From positions 1 to 64,000 of the forward strand of contig CAZEIW010000240.1 of the NCBI GenBank assembly GCA_964512305.1: 64,000 bases of DNA. Direction: 5' to 3'. Within the stretch, counting starts at the first letter, position 1, and each line of letters starts with the position of its first letter. The translations under genes were made by a program, and so were the position numbers. The DNA comes from CAZEIW01 sp964512305 (GTDB lineage: Bacteria; Pseudomonadota; Gammaproteobacteria; Burkholderiales; Burkholderiaceae_F). Positions 8,301-17,516 of this stretch are shown piece by piece. The notes beneath the pieces are model-generated. The model searched no databases and had not been told where the DNA came from. It saw nothing but the letters and a program-made list of their open reading frames with translations.

Positions 8301-10493
8301 TCAACTGGCGAAAAAGAGCCCCACATCCATCCCGGCGGGCGTGAACTCGGCCAGCCGGGCATTCAGGTTCGCTTCGCGCTGCGGCTGGAACAGGTCGTGG
8401 TAGACGCCCATTTCCGACTCGTCGTCGGCGCCGCGCCTGATCTCGATCGCGCAGCCGGCCGCGAGCTGTCCGTAGGCAGGCGCGCCGTAGCGCACCGCAG
8501 AAAACCGGGGCGCCACGCGCAGGAGCTCGTTCTCGATCTCGACCGCCTGCACAGCGGGATCGGCGACGCGCTCCGTGACCGCGGCGATCACGCCATCGGG
8601 CTGGCAGCGGTAGCGCCTCGGCGTGCGGCATCCGGGGGGCACGTAGCAGTACCGCATGCAGCCCACCTGGCGCCGTTCGACGTTGACGCATCCCGTGAAG
8701 ATGCTGTTCTCACCCAGGGGCATCGAGTTGACGTCGACGATGCCGAACACGGTGCAGCGCCGGATGTCGAGCGCCGCATGGGCGCGCGCCTCGCCAGGCG
8801 CCGCAATCGCGAACCTGTCGGGATCCGTCGCGTCGACGACGCTGTCGCGGATCGACACCGCGATGGGATCGAGCAGGACTTCGTCCTCCTGGATGGCAAT
8901 CGAGCCCACGATGCTGCTCGAAATGCAGACGCGAGCCCGCACCTTGGTCAGCTCGAGGCTGGGCTCCGCCGGCCTCAACGGCTCGCAATCGCAGTCGATG
9001 CCCCACCCGGGAACGAGCGTGCAATGGCGGATCGAGACCTCCGCCGCGCAGACTTGGCCGCCGCTCGAATCGCCTGCGCCCTGCACTTGCACCGGCCGGC
9101 CGGTGATCAGCAGGCCATCGAGCTCGAACCGGCTGCCCGCCGCCATCGTCACCGAAAGCGCGTCGGGCAGGTCGGTCTGCCAGTCGATCATCCGCAGCAC
9201 CGGTCGGGCGCGATTGGCCGCGCGAATCTGGAGCGTCTGGTCCGCGCCAAGGGTGATGCTCAGCTGCTCCACGAACACCGCGCTCGTTTCGATCTCGATC
9301 ACGGCATTCGCCGGCTGGTCGAGCTGCCACCGCGCCAGCGCGTCGGCGATCCGGTGATAGGCCTCCGCGTCGCCGACGCGGTAGAGCGTGCAAGCACCCG
9401 GCCGCTGAACCAGGGGTCTCGAATATTCGCCGCCGCCGATGTCGGCGGGAAAGCCATAGCAATAGCTCACGCGCACGCCCTTCTTCGGCAGCTGGCCCGG
9501 CGGAAACGCGAGGCGGCCGAGCACCGGATCGACGGCAACGTGATTGAGCGGCGTCACGTATTTCCATCCCGCAAGGTCGGCCGGAATCAGCTGGCCCAGC
9601 GGAACAGGCTGGTCGGCGGATGCGCCCGCCCAGCCATCCGCCCAGATGGCGAGGCTCAGGTCCGGCCCGTAGAAAGCCTCCGGATGCCTGTCGAAGGCAA
9701 GCCGCCGGATCGGGACCGGCAGTCCGATCTCCTCCTCCAGAGGCGCCGATCCGATCGCGGGCTTCGGACGCACGAACAGCGGCGCGTCCTGCCCGAGGAC
9801 GCTGAACGTGTAGCACTGCGGCCCGGCCTCCTCGGCGCAGAAGGCGGGCATGCGCGTCACCGTATAGCTGCGCAGGCGCCAGAGGAACACGCCGACGCTC
9901 GGGATGTTGCAGCGGCCCCGGGTGCGGGCCGAATCGATGCGGCGAACGTCCACGCTGTGGCTGACCGGGTCGAACGGGCCGTCCAGCAGGTCGAGCGCGT
10001 CGATCTGCCGCAGGTCCGCGAGCCGGTGCCGCTTCAAGTGCAGATGGTCGATGTTCTGGTTCCATCCCACGCGCTTGAAGTACTCGACCGCTCTCGCCGG
10101 CCAGTCCGCGACGTCTCGCGCCAGGAGTTCCAGCAGGCAGAAGGTGCCCTTGCGGCGGCGATAGCCGATCAGGTTGGCGATTTCGCGCCGGGGCACGAGC
10201 ACGCGGCTGATCTCGCAGCACGATTCGTCGGGCGGCAGGCCCGCCTCCGCGGGCAGGCGGTAGCCGACCAGGTCGCCGATGTAGGGGACCACCCAGTCCT
10301 CGGCGGTTTCGATGAACCAGTTCTCGTAGAGCTGCGCGATGTCGTCCTCGACCACGTTGACCTGTTCGGCGATCACGCGCAGCAGCGCCTTGAGCGGATA
10401 CCCCTGCCCGGCATCGCGCATGCGATGGATCGCGGGCAGCAGCGCGTACAGGCGGTCGGCCCGCGATGGATCCGTGACGGCGATGGCATTCAT
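8301..10493 (-). CDS. CIS baseplate/tail protein with beta-helical C-terminus
   Basis: A 730-aa protein. The first ~120 residues (YALLPAIHRMRDAGQGYPL, NVVEDDIAQLYENWFIETAE, WVVPYIGDLVGYRLP) match the conserved tail-protein family found next to gpJ-type baseplate proteins in CIS loci. Residues ~250-600 contain repeated short beta-strands and Cys-containing turns (LDIRRCTVFGIVDVNSMPLG, NSIFTGCVNVERRQVGCMRY) that look like a right-handed beta-helix, a fold common in tail fibres and spikes. The start codon overlaps the upstream baseplate gene stop (ATGA). It is the best local candidate for a fibre or wedge-to-fibre adaptor. Confidence 0.8.
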   Translation of the reverse strand: MNAIAVTDPSRADRLYALLPAIHRMRDAGQGYPLKALLRVIAEQVNVVEDDIAQLYENWFIETAEDWVVPYIGDLVGYRLPAEAGLPPDESCCEISRVLVPRREIANLIGYRRRKGTFCLLELLARDVADWPARAVEYFKRVGWNQNIDHLHLKRHRLADLRQIDALDLLDGPFDPVSHSVDVRRIDSARTRGRCNIPSVGVFLWRLRSYTVTRMPAFCAEEAGPQCYTFSVLGQDAPLFVRPKPAIGSAPLEEEIGLPVPIRRLAFDRHPEAFYGPDLSLAIWADGWAGASADQPVPLGQLIPADLAGWKYVTPLNHVAVDPVLGRLAFPPGQLPKKGVRVSYCYGFPADIGGGEYSRPLVQRPGACTLYRVGDAEAYHRIADALARWQLDQPANAVIEIETSAVFVEQLSITLGADQTLQIRAANRARPVLRMIDWQTDLPDALSVTMAAGSRFELDGLLITGRPVQVQGAGDSSGGQVCAAEVSIRHCTLVPGWGIDCDCEPLRPAEPSLELTKVRARVCISSSIVGSIAIQEDEVLLDPIAVSIRDSVVDATDPDRFAIAAPGEARAHAALDIRRCTVFGIVDVNSMPLGENSIFTGCVNVERRQVGCMRYCYVPPGCRTPRRYRCQPDGVIAAVTERVADPAVQAVEIENELLRVAPRFSAVRYGAPAYGQLAAGCAIEIRRGADDESEMGVYHDLFQPQREANLNARLAEFTPAGMDVGLFFAS

Positions 10494-13400
10494 TGGATTT
10501 GGTTGAGGATCAAGGTGTCGGGAATTGCCGGCGAGAAGATCGCCAGCCCGGCCGGAACGAGGACTCCGTGCAGCGACCCGCCGGGCCACGCGCGAACGCT
10601 CCGCGGAAACCGGTCACGAAACGCGGACGTGAGCACGCTGGTCGCGAACGCCACCGGGCCAAGCAGCAACTGGACCGCTTCGATGATCTCCGCGGGTGTC
10701 CGAAGCCGGCGGATCGGCGCGCCGTCCGGGCCCTTGTCGGCCACTTTCTCCGGGATCGCGCCGAAGGTCACGACGTCCACGTACTCGACCCCCGTCACGT
10801 TCTGGATCGTGCTGATCACCTCGCTCGCCAGCACCCATTGGCCCAGCGACCGTTTGCCGAAGCCGAACCGGTCCAGGAGCTGCGCTCGCACCGCGGTGAC
10901 GACCGGCTCCCACTGGTAGTCCGGCCCGATCCGGATGTTGGCGCTCAGGACAAGCACCTGCAGCTCGCGCGCATCGACCCGGATCGGCAGGTCCGGATCG
11001 CCGAAATCGCGCAAGGCCTCGAGCAGATCCCGGTAGAGGTCCGAGGTCGGATCGATCGGGGCATCGTCGACACCCGCGATCGTCAGGTAGACCAACTCCC
11101 CGCGCCCGTCGCTCGTCTTCTGGGCCAGCGCCTTTGCGATCCCGGCGAAGCGGCGCGTGAAGTCCGCGTAGTCGCGCACGGACACCAGGCGATCGAGCGC
11201 CATCACCGACAGCGGAGCGTTCTCGCGAGCCAGGTCGCGCGTCTCCGGATCGCCGCCGCCCGACGCGCGCATCGGGTTGATCACGGCCTTGACGCCGAGG
11301 GGTCGCGTCTGCAGCAGGCTGACCTGCCCGGGCTGGACATTGCCCGGGCTGCCGATGCCGTTGCGGTACGTGGCCCTGACGTTCAGCAGGCCGGTCGGCA
11401 GGCGTGCCCCGTGCTGGCCGTCGCCGAAGACCAGCGCCGTCTTGCCCGCGTCGTCGGTCCGGGTGACGAAGCCCCTGTCCCTCGGACCGAGCCAGGCCAG
11501 CGATTCCGTCTCGTGCCACTCGACGTCGTTGACGTAGGCGTGCAGCGTGCTGTCGGCCCCCGCCGGATTGGGAGCGGCAACGTAGGTCAGCGGCGACTGC
11601 TTCAGCGTGAACGACTGCAGCACCTGCGCACCGTCGCCGCTGCCCAGCACTTCGTTGCGGGTTTCTCCGTGCGTCGCCTTGGCGACGTTGCCGTAGATGA
11701 CGACCTTGTCGCGGCTGTAGCAGTACTGCAGGCTGCTCGCGAACTGGACGAAGGTATGGAGCGTTTCCCCGGACAGCGCCGGTGGCGCAGTGACTCCGGC
11801 GCTCGAGTCGAACTGGCTCGAGGGCGTGCCGTCGGCCAGGGCGATGTCCTGGACCACGTTCGACAGCATCACCAGCTCGTCGCCGGTCACGCCCTGAACG
11901 ATCGCCACTTTGCCCGGGTTGCTCGGATCGTCGGTCGTGACGTCCGCGCGTTGGCCCGAAACGATGACCCAGCGTCCCGACTTCAGGTCGCTGTAGTAGC
12001 CGTCGAGCTCGATCCATGACTCGCCGCCGCCGCAAATGGCGTCGGTGATGGGCTCGCCGGCCAGCGGCAACTCCTCCGCCTGGGCGTATACCGCCGTGCG
12101 GCGGATCAGCTGGAACGTGTTGTCCGTCGAGGCGCCGCCGGCCGCCGCGGCCGCGCGCCTCGCGAGGAAGATCGGAGGCTGCGTGAATTCGAACCATTCG
12201 ACCGGATTGCCCGACGCATCGCTCAATTCGACCTGGGTCGTCTTGCCGCTCATCCCGTACGCCGCCCGCGCCTGGTTCGTGTTCACGACGCCGGCTTTCG
12301 CGACGGTCAGCGTGGATCCGCCGGCCGGCAGCTGGATTGCCTGCTGGTTCGACCAGTCCACCGCTCCGGTGTCGATCACGATCCAGCTCGCCGGCAGGAT
12401 CTTGTCGTAGGCGGCGTCGAGGTCGATCACCGTCGCGGACTCGTTCGCCTCCACGTCGGCCTGCCCCCATTCGGTGGTGCTGACCGTCGGCGTCGTGCTG
12501 GTGATTTGCAACGGCGCGACGTTGCCGAACGGAGCCGCCCTTGCGCGCAGCGCGTACACGTGCATCGTGCTGGCAGCGGTCGCCGGCTCGTTCGCGAACG
12601 CCGCGGCGAGCGTTCCCTGCAGCCGCGGCTGCAGCGCCGCCACCAGCTGTGAAGCGATGTCCGCGCCCGCCGTGAACGTGCTCGAAAGGCTCCTCGCGAG
12701 ACTCAGTGTCCCGCGTGGCGGCAGCGACGGCGGCAGGGTCAGGCGTGCCATCAGGCCGACGGCCGGATCGACCGTCTCCCTTCCGTGCCCGATCGAGGCG
12801 CTTTCCGCCACCGCGGCGCCAGCGCTCCGCGCTGCCATCGCCGTCCGTGCGGCCGAAGCGGCCGCAGCGGGCCAGGCCGAAAAACCGACCAGCGTGCGGT
12901 TGCTCGCCGCATCGGGCTGCACGTCCCGCACGCGATACGGCACGGGCACGCCGCCGCTGCCGTCGTCGATCAGCAGCGCGTCGTTCACCTTCAGATTGGT
13001 GTTGATGCCCTGCAGCCAGACGCCTGCGCCCGATACGGCGGCGCTTGCAAGCTGCGGCCGGGACATGCGCGGCCTCAGCGTGTTCCAGCCGGCGCGCGCT
13101 TCGAGGTCGTCGCTGGTCTCGAAGGATTGGGGTGTCTCGCCCGGGCCCGGCACGCTCTGCGACCGTGCGCCGGCCTTGATCACGACGGGTCCCGTCTGCT
13201 TGTCGTCGATCGTGTACGCGAGGTAGACGGTCGACGCGACGCCCGGGCGCAGCGTGTATCCGATCAGGTGCGAAAGCTCCAGCACCGAGCGGCGCTCGGT
13301 CGCGGTGCGCAGAAAGCCTTCGTTGGCGATCCGCTCCTGGTAGAAGCTCAGCACGTCGCCGACGCTGGCCCAGCCGTCGAGCAGCGCGATCGACGGGTCG

Positions 13401-13672
13401 TCGGGATCGCGTGTCGTCAGGGCCGCCAGCGGACGCAGCCCGGTGACGGTCTGTCCGTCGGACCCGACGCCGTCGACCGTGATCGCTGACAGGCGCGCTT
13501 TCATGGTCTCGAAGAACTGGCCATGCGTGCCGACCCGGTAACGGATCGAGTCCAGGCCCGGCCGGTTGCACTCGTCGGCCGGCGTCAGCTGGCGCACGCC
13601 CTCGCAGCAGCCGCAAGCGGCCGAATTGCAGCTGCAAGGGTCCGACCCGCAGCCGCACGTCGCCGAGGTCAT
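10490..13672 (-). CDS. Putative baseplate assembly protein (gpJ-like, large form)
   Basis: A 1060-aa wedge protein of the CIS baseplate. The N-terminus is cysteine-rich (CGCGSDPCSCNSAACGCCEG), probably metal-binding. A conserved segment (LALLDGWASVGDVLSFYQERIANEGFLRT-like, residues ~90-125) is shared with the next baseplate gene. The P2 gpJ/Mu gp47-like core lies in the C-terminal third, around DYADFTRRFAGIAKALAQ (~residue 834) and VLASEVISTIQNVTGVEYVD. Large Ala/Thr-rich insertions fill the middle. It corresponds by order to the Afp11/Afp12-type wedge proteins. Confidence 0.87.
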   Translation of the reverse strand: MTSATCGCGSDPCSCNSAACGCCEGVRQLTPADECNRPGLDSIRYRVGTHGQFFETMKARLSAITVDGVGSDGQTVTGLRPLAALTTRDPDDPSIALLDGWASVGDVLSFYQERIANEGFLRTATERRSVLELSHLIGYTLRPGVASTVYLAYTIDDKQTGPVVIKAGARSQSVPGPGETPQSFETSDDLEARAGWNTLRPRMSRPQLASAAVSGAGVWLQGINTNLKVNDALLIDDGSGGVPVPYRVRDVQPDAASNRTLVGFSAWPAAAASAARTAMAARSAGAAVAESASIGHGRETVDPAVGLMARLTLPPSLPPRGTLSLARSLSSTFTAGADIASQLVAALQPRLQGTLAAAFANEPATAASTMHVYALRARAAPFGNVAPLQITSTTPTVSTTEWGQADVEANESATVIDLDAAYDKILPASWIVIDTGAVDWSNQQAIQLPAGGSTLTVAKAGVVNTNQARAAYGMSGKTTQVELSDASGNPVEWFEFTQPPIFLARRAAAAAGGASTDNTFQLIRRTAVYAQAEELPLAGEPITDAICGGGESWIELDGYYSDLKSGRWVIVSGQRADVTTDDPSNPGKVAIVQGVTGDELVMLSNVVQDIALADGTPSSQFDSSAGVTAPPALSGETLHTFVQFASSLQYCYSRDKVVIYGNVAKATHGETRNEVLGSGDGAQVLQSFTLKQSPLTYVAAPNPAGADSTLHAYVNDVEWHETESLAWLGPRDRGFVTRTDDAGKTALVFGDGQHGARLPTGLLNVRATYRNGIGSPGNVQPGQVSLLQTRPLGVKAVINPMRASGGGDPETRDLARENAPLSVMALDRLVSVRDYADFTRRFAGIAKALAQKTSDGRGELVYLTIAGVDDAPIDPTSDLYRDLLEALRDFGDPDLPIRVDARELQVLVLSANIRIGPDYQWEPVVTAVRAQLLDRFGFGKRSLGQWVLASEVISTIQNVTGVEYVDVVTFGAIPEKVADKGPDGAPIRRLRTPAEIIEAVQLLLGPVAFATSVLTSAFRDRFPRSVRAWPGGSLHGVLVPAGLAIFSPAIPDTLILNQIQ

Positions 13673-13714
13673 CTCCGCTCTCCCCGATCCGCCCGTGTGC
13701 TCATGCCGCGTCTC

Positions 13715-16243
13715 CTAGCGTCCACCGCCCACGACGATCGACAGCTGGCCCCGTTCCGGATGGTCCGGATCGTTGTCGAGTTGCGCGATCTCGTCGTACG
13801 CCAGCGGCAGGATGCCGTTGCCGATCTCCATGTTCGGTTGCTCGAAGAAGCGATGGAACCGAACGACCACGACCGACGCGACGCCGGCCACGGACTGCGC
13901 GGCGGCGACGATCCGGCTCAGGTAGATCGACTGTCCGAGGCCGAGGTTGTCCGGATGGAAGAAACCGGACGACCCGTCGGCGTTCACCCGGTTGCTGAAT
14001 CGCGCCGCCAGCGCAACCTTCACGTGCCCGCGGTCGTATCCCGGCAGCGCGCACGCCGACAGGCCGAGCGTGAGCGGCACGTAGACCGCCGCCTGCACCC
14101 TGAGGTCATGCCCCAGGCGCCGATAGCAATGAAGATCGCGTTCGATCGCCGCGACAAGCGCGGGCGGTGCGGCCTCCTCGTGCAGGGGATCGATCGATAC
14201 GTCGGCTTCGTACCAGCTGCCGGTCCATGCGAGCCGCGCGGCCGCTCCTTGCAGCGCCGGATTGCGCCCCGCCACCGACGCATAGTCGGCCGCGGTGATC
14301 GCGCGCTCGATCCGGCTCGGATCACGGAACGCGAGCGGCGCGAACTGCTTGGCCTCCTCGATCGGCTCCGGATCGACGCCGCCTTGCGCAGGCAGCGGAT
14401 TGCGGACCGAGATCGAACCCGCGTCGAGCGTGAGGTTCTTGAGCACCAGGTGGCAGATCGCTTCCGCCCCGACATTGCCGCTCTTGCCGCCGCCGACGCG
14501 ATAGACCGCGCTCATCGCGCTCCCGGCGTCGGGGGCCCGGCCAAGGGTGCCATCGCCGAACCGCAGGTGGGCGAAGCCGTCGTTGTCGATCTCGACCACG
14601 AAATTCCGGTCGTCCGGGGCGCTTTCGAGCAGATCGGGCTCAACGACCCAGTCGGCCGCGCCGTCGGAAACCGCGACTGTCGCCACGGCGAGGCGCGGAT
14701 CCTGCGCGAGCGCTGTCGCGGCAGGCAGCGCCGTGGGGTCCGACGGATCGCGATAGGTGAGTGGCGACCGGCTCAGCACGGGCCGGTAGCGGCCCGCCTG
14801 CGTGACGACATCGGAGGGCCGCCCCTCGCATTCGCAGCACGACTGGCTCGTCGCGGCCGGCACCGTCCCGAGCGGTTCCGGATCAAGCGTGCGGCCGTGA
14901 TCGACCGGAACGATGTTTCCGCGCACGACCGAGACGTCGGAGAGGTACGCGCAATCGGGAGGCGCCCCGATGGCGGAAATGCAGAGCGCAAACGGCAGCG
15001 CGTCGGCGGCGGCCCAGCCGATCGTGACCAGGGGCGTCGGCCGGCTCAGCGGAACTTCGCCGGTTCCGACTTCCACCGGGAACAGCGGATCTTCGTCGAG
15101 CTCCACGCTTGTCACCCGGACCGCCCAGCGGCGCCCGGGATCCGCGTCCGCCGGGACTCCGGTCTTCGCGCCGAGGACCTCCTCGAAGATCAGGATGTCG
15201 CCCGAGTGGAGGTCCAGCGCTCGCGTCGGATCGGGCGATCCGGGCAGCCACGTATCCAGCAGCGTGGCCTGCGTCGCGCCGGCCGGCAGGCAGCACTCGC
15301 GGCGGCCCCAGGTGTAGATGCGAATCGCGTTGTGCGGCGGCCGCAGCCGGATTGTCGTCGTCGAAGGCGACAGCAGGGGCTCGAAGTATTCGTAGCTTGC
15401 TGCCGCGATCGGATCGAGCTGGGCGGCGTCGAGCACGACCGGCAGGGAACCCGGCACCGACTCGGCGCGGGTGGCGAATCCGACCTGCCTCGCCGGCAAC
15501 TCGACGCCTGCCGACACCGCCACCTGCACCCAGCCGCGCGCGTTGCATCCTTCGTGCAGGCGGTAGTCGACCAGGCGTGCGTGGCGCCGCACCGAGATGC
15601 GCTGGCGCGCGGTCCCGAGATAGGCCTCGGTCGCGACCGCATCCTGGTAGTAGCTCAGGGTGTCTCCGGCATAGGCGAGCAGCTCCACGAGCGTCACGCC
15701 GATATCCGGAACGTGGCGCTCGGTCCATTGCGGCACCAGCAAGGCCATCCGGTCGAGGATCAGCTGGCGGAAGCTCGCGTAGTCCTTGGCAAGGTAGTTC
15801 AGAGTCGGCTCGTCGGGGACGGGCGGCCGGCAATCGCACGACGGCTTGCAATCGACGCCGGATGCGCAGTCGATGCGAAAGCTGAAATCGGCCGACTGAT
15901 ACTGCGAATCGATACTCGCGACGCCGACCAGACTCAGGGTATAGGTCGAGAAGTCGCCGATACGGTCGAGCGTCACGACAAGGAAATCGTCATGCTCGGC
16001 GTCGATGCCGCGCTGGGGCGCGACGTCGACGATCGTCAGCCCCGTGATCCGGTCTCCGCCGGCGAGCCGAAGATAGCCGGCCAGCGCAGGGGTCTTGGTC
16101 GCGAGCTCGGCCGGCAGCTTGCCGAGGAAATAGACGTAAAGCTGCGGCGGCGGGCCGTCGACGACCTCGATGTAGTCGAGGCCGTTGCGGCCGGCGGCGC
16201 GAACCGCATCGCGGCGCAGATCGGTCCGGCAGACGAGACTCAT
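13715..16243 (-). CDS. Putative baseplate assembly protein (gpJ-like)
   Basis: An 842-aa baseplate wedge protein related to its downstream neighbour. Both share a central helix-rich signature (LNYLAKDYASFRQLILDRMA and VTLVELLAYAGDTLSYYQDA here) and the gpJ-type C-terminal core around ADYASVAGRNPALQGAAARL (~residue 660). An N-terminal ~130-residue domain precedes a cysteine cluster (CASGVDCKPSCDCRPP). It would form the wedge ring around the spike together with gp25. It begins 13 nt after the gp25 gene. Confidence 0.87.
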   Translation of the reverse strand: MSLVCRTDLRRDAVRAAGRNGLDYIEVVDGPPPQLYVYFLGKLPAELATKTPALAGYLRLAGGDRITGLTIVDVAPQRGIDAEHDDFLVVTLDRIGDFSTYTLSLVGVASIDSQYQSADFSFRIDCASGVDCKPSCDCRPPVPDEPTLNYLAKDYASFRQLILDRMALLVPQWTERHVPDIGVTLVELLAYAGDTLSYYQDAVATEAYLGTARQRISVRRHARLVDYRLHEGCNARGWVQVAVSAGVELPARQVGFATRAESVPGSLPVVLDAAQLDPIAAASYEYFEPLLSPSTTTIRLRPPHNAIRIYTWGRRECCLPAGATQATLLDTWLPGSPDPTRALDLHSGDILIFEEVLGAKTGVPADADPGRRWAVRVTSVELDEDPLFPVEVGTGEVPLSRPTPLVTIGWAAADALPFALCISAIGAPPDCAYLSDVSVVRGNIVPVDHGRTLDPEPLGTVPAATSQSCCECEGRPSDVVTQAGRYRPVLSRSPLTYRDPSDPTALPAATALAQDPRLAVATVAVSDGAADWVVEPDLLESAPDDRNFVVEIDNDGFAHLRFGDGTLGRAPDAGSAMSAVYRVGGGKSGNVGAEAICHLVLKNLTLDAGSISVRNPLPAQGGVDPEPIEEAKQFAPLAFRDPSRIERAITAADYASVAGRNPALQGAAARLAWTGSWYEADVSIDPLHEEAAPPALVAAIERDLHCYRRLGHDLRVQAAVYVPLTLGLSACALPGYDRGHVKVALAARFSNRVNADGSSGFFHPDNLGLGQSIYLSRIVAAAQSVAGVASVVVVRFHRFFEQPNMEIGNGILPLAYDEIAQLDNDPDHPERGQLSIVVGGGR

Positions 16244-16256
16244 ATTGCCGCGCCTC

Positions 16257-16610
16257 TCATGGGCTGGTAAAGCTTGCGGACTGCACCTGGTCGTCGCCTC
16301 GCAGCGCGTACGTCAGGTCGACGGTCAGCGTGGCGTCCACCGCGCTGACCGACAGGCTTCGTACCTGGATCACGTCTCCGAGCCAGCGCTGCAGGGCCGC
16401 CTGCAGCGTGACCTGAAGCGCGGCCGCCAGCTCCGGGCTGTTGGCGCCGAAGACCATCTGCAGCAGGCCGCTGCCGAAGTCGGGCCGGTTCACGCGCTCG
16501 CCCGGATTGGTGAAGATCAGCTGCTCGATCATGTCCCGCACATGATCGTTGACGTCGGTGGCGGCGGTCCGTCCGCGATTGCCGACACGGAAGGGAAAGT
16601 CGATGTCCAT
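16257..16610 (-). CDS. gp25/GPW-family baseplate wedge protein
   Basis: A 117-aa protein of the T4 gp25 / P2 gpW family, which seeds sheath polymerisation at the baseplate. Family motifs are visible: FPFRVGNRGRTA at the N-terminus, the central VRDMIEQLIFTNPGERVNRP with the conserved E-R pair, and DFGSGLLQMVF. The length is typical. It lies between the PAAR-like tip and the gpJ-type wedge genes, the usual CIS order (Afp9/Pvc9 position). Confidence 0.92.
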   Translation of the reverse strand: MDIDFPFRVGNRGRTAATDVNDHVRDMIEQLIFTNPGERVNRPDFGSGLLQMVFGANSPELAAALQVTLQAALQRWLGDVIQVRSLSVSAVDATLTVDLTYALRGDDQVQSASFTSP

Positions 16611-16637
16611 GGGCCCTCTTTTCCGTTCGGGTCGCGC

Positions 16638-16961
16638 TCAGGTGGCCGTCACGCGCGTCTGCGTGACCACGGCGATCATCGGCGTGCCGGTGGGCGCGCA
16701 GGTCGAGGCACCGGCGTTGATCACGAGGGGCTGCCCGTTCGAAGTCACCCGGGTCGTTCCGCTCAGCCATTGCCCCGTCACGCATGGCCCGTTGGCCGCG
16801 GGAGGCGGCGGAAACGCGCAACCCGCGATGACGTAAGTCGAGCTCAGCAGCACGGTCGGCTGGCCGCCGACCGTGACGCTGGGATTGGGCACCGTCGCCT
16901 GCGCCTGCCCGGCGTGCGAGCAAAGCACCTGCGCGCCGACATGAACGAGAAAGCCTGGCAT
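16638..16961 (-). CDS. PAAR-like spike-tip protein
   Basis: A 107-aa protein, MPGFLVHVGAQVLCSHAGQA onward, of the small CIS-associated group resembling PAAR/DUF4280 tip proteins. Three to four conserved cysteines (LCSHAG, AGCAF, GPCVT, TCAPTG) and glycine-rich beta-hairpins suggest a small cone closing the spike. It sits directly after the gpV-like spike gene (gap 15 nt) and before gp25, which supports a tip role. A metal site is likely but not proven from sequence. Confidence 0.8.
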   Translation of the reverse strand: MPGFLVHVGAQVLCSHAGQAQATVPNPSVTVGGQPTVLLSSTYVIAGCAFPPPPAANGPCVTGQWLSGTTRVTSNGQPLVINAGASTCAPTGTPMIAVVTQTRVTAT

Positions 16962-16976
16962 CGCCGGGTCGCTCCG

Positions 16977-17516
16977 TCAGATCACCGTCAGCGCGCCGTC
17001 GTTGATCGTCACCGTCGGTCCCACCAGCGTGATCGACGCGCCCTTGCCGTTGCTGATGTAGATCCCGGAATCGTTGACGACGATCATCGCGCCGGTCGTG
17101 CTCTGCATCACGATGCCGCCGGTTGCCGGCGAGGGCGGCATGTCGCTGATCATGATGAACTGCTGCAGCAGCGACTGGATGATGATGTTCGGGTCGGCCG
17201 GATTTCCGGCCAGTGCGTTCGAGGGGATGTCGCTCTGGCCGCCCCACCGGCAGCCGCTCCAGATCGGGTAGTTCAGGTCGCCCTGCTCGAACTCCGCCCA
17301 CACGCCGGCACCGATCGGCGGCACCACGTACATGCCCATCGGAGGACCGGTCGGCCCGGCCAGCGGGACGCACGCTTCGGCCCAGGTCGACGGAATGGGG
17401 CCGAACACGTCCGGGATCATCAGCTGCAACCGCCCCCGCTGCTCCGGATCGGCGTTGTCGAGCACGGTCGCCCGATACTTGCCGATGAACCTGCCGCCTG
17501 CGCCGGGCGCGGTCAT
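16977..17516 (-). CDS. Phage baseplate assembly protein V-like spike (gp5/VgrG C-terminal type)
   Basis: A 179-aa spike protein. The N-terminal OB-fold is recognisable (GKYRATVLDNADPEQRGRLQ, VPPIGAGVWAEFEQGDLNYP), and the C-terminal ~60 residues are a short repetitive beta-strand region (GAMIVVNDSGIYISN, GASITLVGPTVTINDG) of the beta-helical spike type. ATG 17516 overlaps the gpD-like stop (ATGA). With the preceding gene it makes up the hub and spike that VgrG encodes as one chain. Confidence 0.9.
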   Translation of the reverse strand: MTAPGAGGRFIGKYRATVLDNADPEQRGRLQLMIPDVFGPIPSTWAEACVPLAGPTGPPMGMYVVPPIGAGVWAEFEQGDLNYPIWSGCRWGGQSDIPSNALAGNPADPNIIIQSLLQQFIMISDMPPSPATGGIVMQSTTGAMIVVNDSGIYISNGKGASITLVGPTVTINDGALTVI

